A stretch of 64,000 nucleotides of DNA from Vibrio tapetis subsp. tapetis (GTDB lineage: Bacteria; Pseudomonadota; Gammaproteobacteria; Enterobacterales; Vibrionaceae), in the NCBI RefSeq assembly GCF_900233005.1, contig NZ_LT960611.1, positions 3,596,001 through 3,660,000 on the forward strand, written 5' to 3'. Below, piece after piece: positions 24,599-34,961 of the stretch; position 1 is the stretch's first letter; each line of letters begins with the position of its first letter. The position numbers were made by a program, and so were the translations under genes. The notes beneath the pieces are model-generated. The model was not told the DNA's origin. It did no database searches and saw only the letters and a program-made list of their open reading frames with translations.

Positions 24599-26474
24599 CT
24601 GAAGATTCTCTTTTTACTCTTAATGTTTTTGCGCGTATGAATGGATTTACTACGTCACCTTTTCCAAAAGGCATACTACCGGGCCCTCCTGCGCGATCTA
24701 TCATAGGGCTCAGGAGATATTTTTGTGGCCAAGTCTCTTTTTCAAACAGCGTTTCAATAATTATACTCCTAATTCTGTCACTGAAATCAATGACATTGAT
24801 TTGCTCCAAAATGCAGTTTTCCATCAATGTCCAAAGCTTTGACTCTTCAATGTTATAAGTTAGTGAGAGTGTTTCAATTATTGAACGCATGTTGACTTGA
24901 ATACCAAGCGTTTGAAGCCAAAACAGCAAAGCTTCTGGTGTATCGTGATAAAGGGTATTTGCATGACCGGGTTTAATACAATATTTAGGGTCTTCCAAGC
25001 CATTATTTTCTAATTCAGGCACACAGATCCGAAGTGAATCATGATCACGTAGTAATAAACCAGTTGTTTGACCTTTCTTAAAGACAAGCACTGCGTTTTG
25101 CCCATGAACTTCAGCTACCATACCCAGTTTGAACATTCTCAGGTTGACTTCAAAGAAACAATGACACAATTCGTTGAACAACAAAGACACATTACGTGTA
25201 TTTACTTCTAATTGACGATAAGCCAGCCACTCATTAAAAAAATGGTCTTTATTGCCTAAAAGCTGTGTACCCAAGGCCGCCATAGGAAGCAGTTTGGTAT
25301 CTGTATCATTTAGAAGTGGTTGTGGGTAACGTCGGACCATTGCTGATAAATGTCGTGGCGCTTCATCAAACAAGGTAGCGTTTGGCGGCATAAATGCCCA
25401 CCACCTTCCTTCCTCACATAAATGCATTTTATTTGCCAATGCAGAGTCACGTTTCTGGGCTTCTCTCAAAAGGGACTCACTAAATTCACCATTTATCATT
25501 TTAACGGCTGGTAAATAGCGAGATGCCCCGAGAGAATATATCGCCATAGGGAGTTTCAAATGGTCACAACTGTCGAAGCAAGGAGTCATTGAACGCAGTG
25601 ACGACGTGGCAAAGAAGTTGTCGGATGAATAATCCAATCGAATACAGGTATTGTTTGAAAAATGCTCCCCTAACTGCTGTTCTAATATATTGTCGTATTG
25701 CCAAGGGTGTACAGGCAATGCTACGTGACTGGAATCAATTTCCTTTTTGTTCAGTTCGGCATCCAACACCGCTAGCTGATCTGATGGTAAAAGAAAGTCT
25801 TTTGGGGTATAGGGTTGAGCATCATTTAACTCTGTGCCTTTTCTAAGCCAATCTTTACGAACGGCTACCCAGTTTAAGGTTATGGGTTCACCGAATTCAG
25901 CTTGGTAAGTCAAATAGTCAGCATCACATAGACCTTGTTTAGCCTTAGCTAATGGGTGGTACGGACGGTCTCGAAGAGAGGCCCATTGTTCCATGGCTAG
26001 GAAAAAACCGGCATTGTTTTTTGACAATAAATGAGTACTAGAAATATTGTGCTGCTGTGAGAGCGCTGTTTGGCGAAGGCTGATAGCAAGCACATCTTTA
26101 AATAGTTTCATTCCTTTCGCGTTGTCTTGATATTTATTTTGTACCCCTTGAAGGGCAAGCTCTAAGAAAACCTGAGGAGAAATCTCTTCAATCGCTTGGT
26201 TGTCTCGGCAAAGGTAGACGGGTGTGCCAGCAATACGCTTCCATCGCTGAGTAATGGCCGGTTGCAAAGCCACAATGATTGATTTCGCTCCCGCAAGATC
26301 GAAGTTCCATTTCCAAATAGACTCTGTGATTGATGGGTATTTTACGTCTAAATGACGATAATCAGAGGTAAATGATGATAGTGTAAAGAGCGCCAACTCC
26401 CCAAAAAATTCTTCAGCCAATAGACAATCGATCAAATCCTGTGTCACTTGCTCTATTGCATAGTAGTTAAACAT
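24582..26474 (-). CDS. acsA: NIS siderophore synthetase AcsA-like
   Basis: 630 residues, ATG with AAAGGAG upstream. NIS (IucA/IucC family) synthetases adenylate a carboxylate and join it to an amine or alcohol. Visible motifs: YHPLAKAKQGL (ATP-binding His and Lys), LPVHPWQYDNI, and AEVHGQNAVLVFKKG...LLLRDHDSLRI in the C-terminal IucA/IucC domain. In achromobactin synthesis two NIS enzymes add diaminobutyrate to the citrate core after AcsD. Assignment to AcsA follows gene order (last synthetase, after acsB), which equals that of Dickeya and Pseudomonas syringae. Confidence 0.8.
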   Translation of the reverse strand: MFNYYAIEQVTQDLIDCLLAEEFFGELALFTLSSFTSDYRHLDVKYPSITESIWKWNFDLAGAKSIIVALQPAITQRWKRIAGTPVYLCRDNQAIEEISPQVFLELALQGVQNKYQDNAKGMKLFKDVLAISLRQTALSQQHNISSTHLLSKNNAGFFLAMEQWASLRDRPYHPLAKAKQGLCDADYLTYQAEFGEPITLNWVAVRKDWLRKGTELNDAQPYTPKDFLLPSDQLAVLDAELNKKEIDSSHVALPVHPWQYDNILEQQLGEHFSNNTCIRLDYSSDNFFATSSLRSMTPCFDSCDHLKLPMAIYSLGASRYLPAVKMINGEFSESLLREAQKRDSALANKMHLCEEGRWWAFMPPNATLFDEAPRHLSAMVRRYPQPLLNDTDTKLLPMAALGTQLLGNKDHFFNEWLAYRQLEVNTRNVSLLFNELCHCFFEVNLRMFKLGMVAEVHGQNAVLVFKKGQTTGLLLRDHDSLRICVPELENNGLEDPKYCIKPGHANTLYHDTPEALLFWLQTLGIQVNMRSIIETLSLTYNIEESKLWTLMENCILEQINVIDFSDRIRSIIIETLFEKETWPQKYLLSPMIDRAGGPGSMPFGKGDVVNPFIRAKTLRVKRESSDAIPA

Positions 26475-26485
26475 ACGTTTCTCCT

Positions 26486-27250
26486 TTATTTTTTTAGAAT
26501 GTCTATTTTTTGTCGTAGTGCCCTAAACGCTGTACCACGTTCGTCACCGAGTACGAATACGTTCATTCCTTCGTCCTTCCATGTGTTGTGGTCTTGAGGT
26601 GTTCGGGGGATAACGCCATACCAAATCTCGCCCTTTTTTCCTGCCTTCCGACAATACTGCAGTGCGTCGTTAACTTTGGGGTGCGAGGTTTCCCAAGGTA
26701 CCCCCAGAGATTGAGAAAGATCGGCGGCGCCTTCTAGAATCATATCTAACCCTTCGGTTGATACGATTTCTTCGATATTTGATACGCCCGTAGCACTTTC
26801 AATCATAGCGATAAGCATGATTTCATCGTTAATTTTCTGTATGTACTGCTTCAGAGAGTGATGGCCAAACGATCCCGGTCGTCCCGCATTTAAGCTTCGA
26901 TGTCCTACTGGGTGATACTTGCAGGCTTGTATAGCATTGAGTACTTCGGTCGCGTTTTTCACATCAGGCAATACGATACCTTGTGCGCCGCCATCCAAGA
27001 GCCGAAGGATTGTTTTTACGTTAAAATCGGCGACTCGTACCAATGGGGTGATCGAATAGCTTTCGGCGATGCGGATCATATTTTCAACCGTTTCTGGATT
27101 GATAAGTACATGTTCCATGTCGATGATGACGAAGTCATAGCCCGCTTCAGCAATCAACTCAATCATTGCAGGTGCCGGAATCGAACAAATGATCCCGTAC
27201 ACCGTTTCATTATTCTTGAGCTTCTGCTTTAGTTGATTTTCTCTAAGCAT
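26486..27250 (-). CDS. acsB: AcsB: HpcH/HpaI aldolase-family citrate synthase
   Basis: 254 residues. TIM-barrel aldolase of the HpcH/HpaI family, with the metal-binding Glu in MIESATGVSNIEEI and the Asp in ILEGAADLSQSLG, and the substrate-binding Arg in VGHRSLNAGRPG. The relative SbnG of staphyloferrin B makes citrate from oxaloacetate and acetyl-CoA, so the cluster can supply its own citrate apart from the TCA cycle. The start overlaps the acsC stop by eight bases, and acsA follows 11 bp later. Confidence 0.85.
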   Translation of the reverse strand: MLRENQLKQKLKNNETVYGIICSIPAPAMIELIAEAGYDFVIIDMEHVLINPETVENMIRIAESYSITPLVRVADFNVKTILRLLDGGAQGIVLPDVKNATEVLNAIQACKYHPVGHRSLNAGRPGSFGHHSLKQYIQKINDEIMLIAMIESATGVSNIEEIVSTEGLDMILEGAADLSQSLGVPWETSHPKVNDALQYCRKAGKKGEIWYGVIPRTPQDHNTWKDEGMNVFVLGDERGTAFRALRQKIDILKK

Positions 27251-29096
27251 TTGACTTCCTGAACTTGTGTAGTGGGTTTAGAACCTGCTTAAAGCGACGC
27301 TCACCATCACCGAGTAATCGTCGTTTCGTGAGTTCTTCCACTTCATATGTGGAAGCAAAGAGATCAAATAACTCAAAGCGCTCAACCAGCTCTGGGTGGT
27401 TTTGTTGGTAGGTATATATCACGTCTGCGACTTGCTCCCAGAATAGCGACTCTGATAGTTCAAAGTATTGCTTAAGGAAAATGGCTAGATCGGAGAGGCA
27501 AATAAAGAAGAAACAGTCACAAGAAAAGTCTCTAACCGCGTCCACATCATCGGTAATAATGAAAGAGTTGCGGTTTAGCTTTTTGTGGCTTTCCGGCATA
27601 TCGACAAGTGTTGGGGCGAGTTCAGGACGAGATAAGTGTTCGGTAGAATAGCGAACTCCATCATGAAAATCTTTTAATGCGATTCTTGTCGGGACACCAT
27701 CACGCATGATCAGAACAATATTTTGACCGTGAGATTCCATGCCAATACCTTCAGCGTACAACATATGTACGATAGGTTGCACGGTGACATTCAACAGTTG
27801 ACTAACCCAGGTACTGAGCCCGTGTTTTTCTATCCAAGGCGCAATAAACGGTGCTGAATCGGAATCATTATATTGGTTGTCGAGATGACTCAATCCATTG
27901 AATGGAACAGCAGACTCTCCTTCATCCAAATATGAGTGAATGCTTTCTCGCCAGATAGCGCCAAGCGAACCATAGGTTTGGGGTTTTCGTGTATCATTGA
28001 TTTGATCTTGATTGAAGCTGATCCCTGCAATTTCTTTCAAAATAACGAATCTGAGATTTCTGGCGGTATCATTGGTTTCAATGAGTGTTTGTAGCCAATC
28101 GGTGATTATTGGACCGTTTAATACAGTGTGATTGGCGAGTATTCGAGTACTTGATGTGTTCGTGAGGTTCATCGAGAGTTTCAGATATTCTTTCGCCGGA
28201 TCATGGCTATTTTGGAGTGTTCGAATGGATTGCTGAGCTTGATATTTCTCGTTTGACTCACCTAGGTAAATAAGTTCGCCACTGGACAGTTCATGAGCAA
28301 AATTCGAAATGATCGCTTGCTCCCATTGCCAAGGGTGCACGGGAATTAATCGATAATCGGTGGTGTTTTTTTTATGTGCATTCAACCTTTCTTCAAACAA
28401 TTTTTTTATTGAGTGGTCGACCGTATCAAGGAAAAAACGGTCAGCATTAAGTTTATGAGACACTTTACAGTCAGAACGTGTTTTGCTGATAGCCAGCCAA
28501 ACAACGTTGAAAGCGTGACCAAACTCAGGACCGTATAATTGGTTATCACTGAGAGAAAATCCCATGCGTGACTTGTAGCAAGGGTGGTAACTATGGGCAT
28601 CCATGAAATGACGTTCTAAGTCTTCTGGTGATAATTGAGTAGCAGGGATTGAGGGGTGGTATTTTTGCACTCGTGACTGTACATCTTTAATGAAAGTTTG
28701 CTCTAGTTCTGCTACAAAGCTAGCAAAATTCGGGCTCTGTTTTTCTTTATCTAATAACTCTTCCAACATTTGGTGAAGATGAGCTGGCGACTTTTCTCCT
28801 GAGCTGGATACACGAACCAAAGTCGTATGGTATAAACGAATCAATTGAAAGCTCTCGCTCAACAAGCCAGAGCACTCATAGATGACGGTATCTCCGTTAT
28901 CATCAACGCCCATGGCCTGAAAAGTAGTGCCAGAATTTAAATGACAAACTTTATAGTTCACGATCTCTTCATACAGCAAAGTTTGCAATAATTGGCCTAA
29001 GAGTCGATATTCAACGATGAGCCGTTGTGTGTTTTCTTGTGCAGAAAAAAAACAATGCGTCTCTGGGTTGCCAACTCTTGTTTGTTCTATGGGCAT
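27243..29096 (-). CDS. acsC: NIS siderophore synthetase AcsC-like
   Basis: 617 residues from ATG 29096 (TTAGGA about nine bases before). A longer frame to 29141 would overlap the exporter gene and lacks a ribosome site. Motifs: SYHPCYKSRMGFS with the ATP-contacting His and Lys, IPVHPWQWEQAI, and the C-terminal GMESHGQNIVLIMRDG...ALKDFHDG. Belongs to the same family as AcsA and AcsD but to a different subtype. In the achromobactin pathway it joins diaminobutyrate to the citryl intermediate. Overlaps acsB by eight bases. Confidence 0.8.
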   Translation of the reverse strand: MPIEQTRVGNPETHCFFSAQENTQRLIVEYRLLGQLLQTLLYEEIVNYKVCHLNSGTTFQAMGVDDNGDTVIYECSGLLSESFQLIRLYHTTLVRVSSSGEKSPAHLHQMLEELLDKEKQSPNFASFVAELEQTFIKDVQSRVQKYHPSIPATQLSPEDLERHFMDAHSYHPCYKSRMGFSLSDNQLYGPEFGHAFNVVWLAISKTRSDCKVSHKLNADRFFLDTVDHSIKKLFEERLNAHKKNTTDYRLIPVHPWQWEQAIISNFAHELSSGELIYLGESNEKYQAQQSIRTLQNSHDPAKEYLKLSMNLTNTSSTRILANHTVLNGPIITDWLQTLIETNDTARNLRFVILKEIAGISFNQDQINDTRKPQTYGSLGAIWRESIHSYLDEGESAVPFNGLSHLDNQYNDSDSAPFIAPWIEKHGLSTWVSQLLNVTVQPIVHMLYAEGIGMESHGQNIVLIMRDGVPTRIALKDFHDGVRYSTEHLSRPELAPTLVDMPESHKKLNRNSFIITDDVDAVRDFSCDCFFFICLSDLAIFLKQYFELSESLFWEQVADVIYTYQQNHPELVERFELFDLFASTYEVEELTKRRLLGDGERRFKQVLNPLHKFRKSNA

Positions 29097-29112
29097 AAGT
29101 AAAAATCCTAAT

Positions 29113-30546
29113 CTATTTATGATTACGAGTCGTAGCGACAAGTGAATTGGTATTTAAGTGAGGTTGAATTGTTTTCTGTATCGTGTTGGCTGGAAAGCGC
29201 CATGCGAGTGGAATTACAGCGATGCATAAGACACCGACGATAATAAACACGTCGCTGATTGCCGAAGCATATCCTGTACTTTCTGGTATATGATTAGGCT
29301 TTGTCCCGAGCTCTATCCATAAAGCGCCAGCGAGCAAAGCGATGGACGAGCAGAGTCGTCGAGATAGGTTATTCATGACAGCACCTTGCGTGATCATTTC
29401 CTCAGAAAGCGTGTTGATGCCTGCTGTGGTTATAGGGATATAAGACAACCCGACGCCGGCTCCTCGGATGAAAGCGAGGACGCCGAAAATCCAAAATGGG
29501 ACATCTTTGGTGACAAAGCCAAAGCCAATGGTTCCCAGCCCTGTCATCAGTAAGCCAATTGAGACCAGTTTATTGGGCCCGTTTTTATCCAATCGTTTCC
29601 CACCAAGTTGACCAAATGTGCTTGCACTGAGTGCGGTGATCAATAAAACCACGCCGGTGAATATTGGGCTATAACCCAAAACAACTTGTATCAATAACGG
29701 AAGAAGAAATAGGGTTTCAAACATTCCAATTGCCTGAGTGGTCGCGACGAGAACGCTGCTACGGTATCCCTTGGTTTTGAAAAGCCTTACGTTTAATAGC
29801 GGGACTTCGGTATTCAGTGATTTGAAGACAAATCCCCCTAAGCACATCAAGCCGAGCAAAAAAGGCGCAATAACGGTGGGTTCAGAAAGCGCATTTACCG
29901 TCGTGATTCGTCCTGTTGTCACCAATATAGCGCCTAGACCAAGAGCAATCAGAAGGTACCCAATCCCATCAAAAGGAGGCGCCTCCTTGTTGTTTGAAGA
30001 CGGCAGTATTTTCAAAGCCACAATGATCGTGATGAGTGAAATAGGAAGGTTGAAAATAAACAGTCCATGCCAGTCATACACAGTCAAGATAAGGCTACCG
30101 ACTAACGGACCAAAAGCGGGGGCTAACATGACGGCCGCCCCCCACAACCCTGTAATGCTGCCTCTTTTGTCTTTGGGGTACACTGAGTAGATAATGGCAA
30201 GTGAAAGCGGAATCATCAGCCCACTGGCAACACCTTGAATCCCTCGCGAGATAAGCAGTTGTTCAATGGATTGAGCGTAAGCACCAATAACTGAACCGAC
30301 GAGAAATAGCGAACACCCAATGATGTAAATCCATTTTCTATTCCATTTGGTCGCAAAGTAGCTAGTTAGGGGCATGGTCATTCCCATGGTGGTCATGAAA
30401 ACAACGACGATCCATGTAGCAAGTACAGTGCTCAAATTAAAGTGGTCAATAAATATTGGTATGGCGGGGTTAACCATACTGTTGTTTAGACTGACGGTCG
30501 TTGTGCCTAACATGACACAAATGACAACCCAGATGGGATTGTTCAT
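29113..30546 (-). CDS. MFS exporter of the siderophore operon (YhcA-like)
   Basis: 477 residues with about 14 hydrophobic helices, DHA2-type drug/H+ antiporter. The motif ISRGIQGVASGLMIPLSLAIIYS (helix 4 region) and the LAPAFGPLVGSLI motif C are visible. Its ATG overlaps the acsE stop (ATGA). In Dickeya and P. syringae a gene of the same class stands at this exact place in the achromobactin operon and is thought to export the finished siderophore through the inner membrane. Confidence 0.85.
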   Translation of the reverse strand: MNNPIWVVICVMLGTTTVSLNNSMVNPAIPIFIDHFNLSTVLATWIVVVFMTTMGMTMPLTSYFATKWNRKWIYIIGCSLFLVGSVIGAYAQSIEQLLISRGIQGVASGLMIPLSLAIIYSVYPKDKRGSITGLWGAAVMLAPAFGPLVGSLILTVYDWHGLFIFNLPISLITIIVALKILPSSNNKEAPPFDGIGYLLIALGLGAILVTTGRITTVNALSEPTVIAPFLLGLMCLGGFVFKSLNTEVPLLNVRLFKTKGYRSSVLVATTQAIGMFETLFLLPLLIQVVLGYSPIFTGVVLLITALSASTFGQLGGKRLDKNGPNKLVSIGLLMTGLGTIGFGFVTKDVPFWIFGVLAFIRGAGVGLSYIPITTAGINTLSEEMITQGAVMNNLSRRLCSSIALLAGALWIELGTKPNHIPESTGYASAISDVFIIVGVLCIAVIPLAWRFPANTIQKTIQPHLNTNSLVATTRNHK

Positions 30547-31763
30547 GCAGTTTCCTTATGACTACGTTCAACCGGCAAATAGCGAATTTGAGGTTGGGGA
30601 TGACATAAAAAGTTTATATGCGAAATGTTGTACCCATAAGCGCCTGCAAGTGGTAAAACCAAGACGTCACCAATGTTGACATTGTTCAATTGCACGTTGC
30701 GGCTCAAAATGTCTTTTGGAGTGCACAATTGCCCGACAACCGTCCATGAAGATTCGAGGGGGACTTCGTAGATGTTTGATGGTTCACATGCGAGGTGCAT
30801 GATTGGGTGATTGTGGCCTTGTGCTGCGGGTAAGCGGAACTGGTGAGTTCCACCTCGACAAACGAGAAATGCTTGCCCATGACTGGACTTTTTATCCAGT
30901 ACTTCTATTACATAGTAACCGCAGAACGCCGTGATGAATCGACCTGGCTCAAAACGCAATATTGGAATATCTGTCATGATCGCTAAAGCGTTGTCTAAAT
31001 ATTGGCAGAAATCGAACCAATTAAATTGCTCTTCATTTAAATAATTAACACCCATCCCTCCACCGACATTAAGGTGTGTGATATTTTTTGGTTGTGTCGA
31101 CATCGCCTTCCATTCTGGCCAACGGGATAAATAGAAGTCGATCAGTGTTTTGTGTTTATCCAGCGATTGTTGATGGGACATGGCATGGATGTGAAAGCCT
31201 TTCAGCGAAAGGTTTTTGGAATCCTCAACCGCGTCAATCGCCCTTTTAAGATCCACTTCATCAATACCAAAAGGTGTTGCTTTCCCTGCCATGGTGAGTC
31301 TGCTTTGTAAGGTACCTGGAAGAGTCGGGTTGATTCTTATAAACACTTCTTGTGTTTTATTTAAACGAGCAGAGATCGTTTGTAATCGTTTTATTTCACT
31401 TAAACTTTCAATGTGTATTGCCTGAACGTTATTTGTAATGGCATCTTCAAGTTCAGAATCTAATTTTCCAGGCCCTGAAAAAACGAAGGGTACGGCCTGG
31501 TTACACTGAGATATTTGATGGATCTCTCCTCCAGACGATATTTCAAAACCGTTTACCCATGGTGCGAGAGTATCCAGAATTTGTTTGTCGCTGTTGGCTT
31601 TAATGGCATAGTAAAGCTCGACGTTTTCAGGTAGGTGACTCATCAATTGGCGAATATGATCTTGCAAATCAGCTAAATCATAAATAAATAGTGCGATTGG
31701 GTCTGAACTTGTTTCTTTTACGTCCAAAATTGCGTGTTTTATTTTATGAGGTACATTAGGCAT
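30543..31763 (-). CDS. acsE: AcsE: PLP-dependent decarboxylase, alanine-racemase fold
   Basis: 406 residues from ATG 31763, set by AAGGAGG eight bases upstream; it overlaps the acsD stop by eight bases. Fold-type III PLP enzyme: the PLP lysine in YYAIKANSDKQIL at about residue 50, the glycine-rich HLNVGGGMGVNY phosphate loop, and the C-terminal active cysteine in GQLCTPKDIL. Relatives (SbnH, PvsE) decarboxylate siderophore intermediates. For achromobactin the proposed reaction is loss of the serine carboxylate from O-citrylserine to leave an ethanolamine unit. Confidence 0.85.
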   Translation of the reverse strand: MPNVPHKIKHAILDVKETSSDPIALFIYDLADLQDHIRQLMSHLPENVELYYAIKANSDKQILDTLAPWVNGFEISSGGEIHQISQCNQAVPFVFSGPGKLDSELEDAITNNVQAIHIESLSEIKRLQTISARLNKTQEVFIRINPTLPGTLQSRLTMAGKATPFGIDEVDLKRAIDAVEDSKNLSLKGFHIHAMSHQQSLDKHKTLIDFYLSRWPEWKAMSTQPKNITHLNVGGGMGVNYLNEEQFNWFDFCQYLDNALAIMTDIPILRFEPGRFITAFCGYYVIEVLDKKSSHGQAFLVCRGGTHQFRLPAAQGHNHPIMHLACEPSNIYEVPLESSWTVVGQLCTPKDILSRNVQLNNVNIGDVLVLPLAGAYGYNISHINFLCHPQPQIRYLPVERSHKETA

Positions 31764-33525
31764 AAACCACCTCCTTAGACCAAGGTGCTGTAAGGGGGAC
31801 ATATTGAACTTGCTTGTCAGCTTGGGCTGCGAGTCTTACTTTAAAATTGCATTTACAAGCGACTTCCCCTGTTGCAATCAGCTCATCAATTTCTGGAGCT
31901 GGCTTAGACAAGCTTGACTTGAGACTGATAAGCTCATTTTTCACCATGTCCCACATAATCCTTTCAAGTTCAGGTGCATCCCAAGTTAGGGATAGAATCG
32001 CCTCACTAATGTTGTTGATGAAAAGGCAGTAGGAAATTCTTTGCCACCCTTTGTGCCTTGAGTAAACAAGAGCGTCTTTAACCTTCTGATTTAATGGTGT
32101 ATTAACGTGATGAATACCTAATTCATCGGTAAGCTTTACGCCTTCAAAATCTCTTAATAATAGAGAGATCGGCGTACCATCATTATGGGCAAAAACCGTA
32201 TTCTGTAGGTGTGGCTCGGTGACGATACCATAGTCAAAAAATAGGCTGAGTACTGGCTGCAAAAGGAGTTGTTGATATTTTTTGAACCAATCTAAACGTT
32301 TTTTTTTGGTCGCGTCGTGACCAATTAATGACCCGATCATCGGTTTTAATTGGTGATCCCGTGCAAATGCAGTTGCTGCGATTGCAAATTGAGTTTCAGG
32401 GTTTGTCGAGCAGAAATTCTCACGAAGAATGACGCTTGTTTGTTCTTTGAACCAGACCTTATCTTCTTCACTTGCATTCTCCGGCATCCAACTTAGCACG
32501 GCTGGTTCTGCTGCAATCATTGCGCCTCGAAATGCTGAAGGGGTATGTTTCATTATGCGACTAAACAGTTTGTCTATAACTAGAGTGCTTTCCAATTCAT
32601 ACCATGAATTCTTTCTCACACAGTTGGTGATCCGTATATTCAAAGAACCTTTAATGAAATAAGGCATCTCTTCAAGGTACCAAGTTCGAATGGACGCTGT
32701 TGGTGCGGCTGAGTACCCAGATAAACCCAAATCGCGAACCTCGCCGTTGTTGAGCAAGTGTTGCATTCTCGAGTCTTTTTTTATTTGTTCGGCTTGCGCG
32801 GGGTGCATTGCAATGATTGCATGTCTTTCTGTGGCAGAAACCTGTGAAGCGAGCGCATTGATCGCGTCTACTTTGGATAGGCCATTTGTCTGTATGCAAA
32901 GACCGTTTTCGGGTACTTCAAACTGATAAAGCGGAGTACTTGCCTGAAACTCCGGAGTGACGTCTTCTTGTGGAATGCTATTTGGCCATACCCTAGCTTT
33001 GGGAGCTGGGTGTGACGGGTGTCCAAACCATAGGCTTTGCTCACTCGCAATGTAGGATGAAAAAGGGGGGGGCGGTGGATTTTGACCATGAAACGTGAGA
33101 ATTTTTTCAACCAGGTTTCGGCTTGAATCGATTTGTTCATGGAGTTCTTGATTATCCACCGTACCGTGAGATGAATATGCTTCAAGAATAATACTAGCCA
33201 ATTCTTTAAATGGGTAATGTGTCCAGCCTTTCTGTTTATTTTTTAAATAGACATTGGATAGGTAACGTTGGCTTCCTACCGAGCTTTTTCGATCAACCAG
33301 TACAAAGATTTGAGTATGTTTTGGCAAAGTGATTAGCATTGGGGTTGCTCTTAGGCTTAATTCAGACAAGTGACTGTCCGTATCAAGTTCGTTTCTTTTT
33401 TCAGGCCATTGATACTGTATGTCTTGATTAGGCAATGCATATTCTTTTGTTAGGCAGTTTAAGAGTGCGTGTGTCATCGCAAGGTCACTGACGATTTTGG
33501 GGAGTATATTGATGGCACTTTTCAT
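31756..33525 (-). CDS. acsD: AcsD: NIS synthetase, first step (citrate desymmetrisation)
   Basis: 589 residues. ATG overlaps the acsF stop (TAATG) with GAGGAGGT upstream. Motifs: GHPSHPAPKARVWP (the classic HPxHPxxK ATP-binding motif), IAMHPAQAEQI, and TEPHLQNTVFAHNDGTP...LLLRDFEG. In Dickeya AcsD activates citrate and couples it to L-serine, setting the chirality of achromobactin. The position right after the aminotransferase and before the decarboxylase agrees. Shorter than AcsA and AcsC, as in the reference operons. Confidence 0.85.
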   Translation of the reverse strand: MKSAINILPKIVSDLAMTHALLNCLTKEYALPNQDIQYQWPEKRNELDTDSHLSELSLRATPMLITLPKHTQIFVLVDRKSSVGSQRYLSNVYLKNKQKGWTHYPFKELASIILEAYSSHGTVDNQELHEQIDSSRNLVEKILTFHGQNPPPPPFSSYIASEQSLWFGHPSHPAPKARVWPNSIPQEDVTPEFQASTPLYQFEVPENGLCIQTNGLSKVDAINALASQVSATERHAIIAMHPAQAEQIKKDSRMQHLLNNGEVRDLGLSGYSAAPTASIRTWYLEEMPYFIKGSLNIRITNCVRKNSWYELESTLVIDKLFSRIMKHTPSAFRGAMIAAEPAVLSWMPENASEEDKVWFKEQTSVILRENFCSTNPETQFAIAATAFARDHQLKPMIGSLIGHDATKKKRLDWFKKYQQLLLQPVLSLFFDYGIVTEPHLQNTVFAHNDGTPISLLLRDFEGVKLTDELGIHHVNTPLNQKVKDALVYSRHKGWQRISYCLFINNISEAILSLTWDAPELERIMWDMVKNELISLKSSLSKPAPEIDELIATGEVACKCNFKVRLAAQADKQVQYVPLTAPWSKEVVYA

Positions 33526-34928
33526 TATTTTACCTCCTCAGGAAGAGGGTTGTTTCGTATCTGTTTTATGGCGGAGGAGAGTGATTTTGTAAATCTGGTA
33601 ACGACTTCACTGCATTCATGTTCATTAATCGTTAGTGGCGGTAGGAATCGAATGACGTTACCGTTTTGGCCTCCTCGCTCTACAATCAACCCCTGATTGA
33701 TACAGTGCGTTTGTATTGATTCAGCTAGTTCAGAATCTTCTGGGTAGGCACCTGAGGTGTCTGGCTTTGCTTGTTCATCTACGATTTCTAGGCCTAACAT
33801 TAGACCTTTACCTCGGACTTGTGCAACGGCTGGAAATTGTGCGCTTAGTTGAGTTAAAGCCTCAATGAGTTGTTCGGATCGAGCGGCAATATTCTGAGTA
33901 ATCTCTGGTGACTTTAACATTCTGATTGTTTCAAGGCCGGCTGCCATCGCAAGCTGGTTGCCACGGAACGTTCCCGTGTGATCTCCGGGTTTCCAAACAT
34001 CGAATTGTTTTTTTATTCCTAGTAATGCGAGGGGAAGCCCGCCACCAACCGCTTTCGACATTACGATAATATCAGGCTCTATTCCGGACTCCTCGAAGGC
34101 GAACATTGAACCTGTTCGGGCAAAACCAGTTTGCACCTCATCAACGATCATTAAAATGCCGTACTCTTGGGTAAGCGCTCTGATTTTTTTTAACCATTGC
34201 AATGGAGCCGGGTTGACGCCTCCCTCTCCTTGAATAATCTCTAGAACAACGGCTGCTGGTAAGGAGGCGCTTTGTTCAAGTTCCTCGAAGGATTGTTGGA
34301 TGTCGTCTATTAGTGAATTAATACTATTTTCATCTATTTGCTTGGCAGTACTGCGGTATAAATTTGGATAGGGTAAAAACTGAACATTGGGCATCAGGCC
34401 CTGAATGTTTTCTTTTGGAGAGCGATTACTTGTGACGGCGAGTGCACCGTGAGTCATGCCATGGTATCCACCTGAAAAACTCAGAATATGACGACGACCT
34501 GTGTAACGCTTCGCTAGTTTTAATGCGGCTTCAATGGCATCGGCACCTGATGGACTACAGAACTGCAAACAGTAGTCGCGTCCAGAGTGAGGCAAGAGGG
34601 ATAAAAGGGATTCACTAAAAGCGTCTTTAACCGGTGAGGTTAAATCGAGCAAATGCATTGGCAGCCCAGACTCGAGAAAAGACCGAATTGCCGCAAGGAT
34701 ATTGTCATGATTATGCCCAAGAGCGAGAGTGCCTGCACCAGATAAACAATCTATGTAGGTTTTACCTTCAACGTCCGTTACCCAAGCGCCTTTGGCGTGC
34801 GCTATGGCCAATGGTATTCGGCGAGGATAGCTTCGAACGTTTGATTCAAACTGTGATTGCCGATTGAGAAAATATTGATTTTTCGCGGGGATTTTCTGGC
34901 CCAATATTTCTTGAGTAGTCAGAGTCAT
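33525..34928 (-). CDS. acsF: AcsF: diaminobutyrate-2-oxoglutarate aminotransferase
   Basis: 467 residues from ATG 34928 (AAGGA upstream). Class III PLP aminotransferase: FCSPSGADAIEAALKLAK, the SFSGGYHGMTHGALAVT loop, IVDEVQTGFARTG with the cofactor Asp, and the Schiff-base lysine in IIVMSKAVGGGLPLA. Makes L-2,4-diaminobutyrate from aspartate semialdehyde, the amine building block of achromobactin. First gene of the biosynthetic operon, with a Fur box just upstream of its start, so probably repressed by iron. Confidence 0.88.
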   Translation of the reverse strand: MTLTTQEILGQKIPAKNQYFLNRQSQFESNVRSYPRRIPLAIAHAKGAWVTDVEGKTYIDCLSGAGTLALGHNHDNILAAIRSFLESGLPMHLLDLTSPVKDAFSESLLSLLPHSGRDYCLQFCSPSGADAIEAALKLAKRYTGRRHILSFSGGYHGMTHGALAVTSNRSPKENIQGLMPNVQFLPYPNLYRSTAKQIDENSINSLIDDIQQSFEELEQSASLPAAVVLEIIQGEGGVNPAPLQWLKKIRALTQEYGILMIVDEVQTGFARTGSMFAFEESGIEPDIIVMSKAVGGGLPLALLGIKKQFDVWKPGDHTGTFRGNQLAMAAGLETIRMLKSPEITQNIAARSEQLIEALTQLSAQFPAVAQVRGKGLMLGLEIVDEQAKPDTSGAYPEDSELAESIQTHCINQGLIVERGGQNGNVIRFLPPLTINEHECSEVVTRFTKSLSSAIKQIRNNPLPEEVK

Positions 34929-34961
34929 AGATTCATCCTTGGTGTGGTTAATTACATTGTT

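Noticed and set aside
24582..34928. Staphyloferrin B (sbn) or vibrioferrin (pvs) locus
   Set aside because: Several enzymes are shared, but there is no SbnA/SbnB pair and no PvsA-like ATP-grasp enzyme. The aminotransferase and the exact gene order with cbrABCD fit achromobactin.
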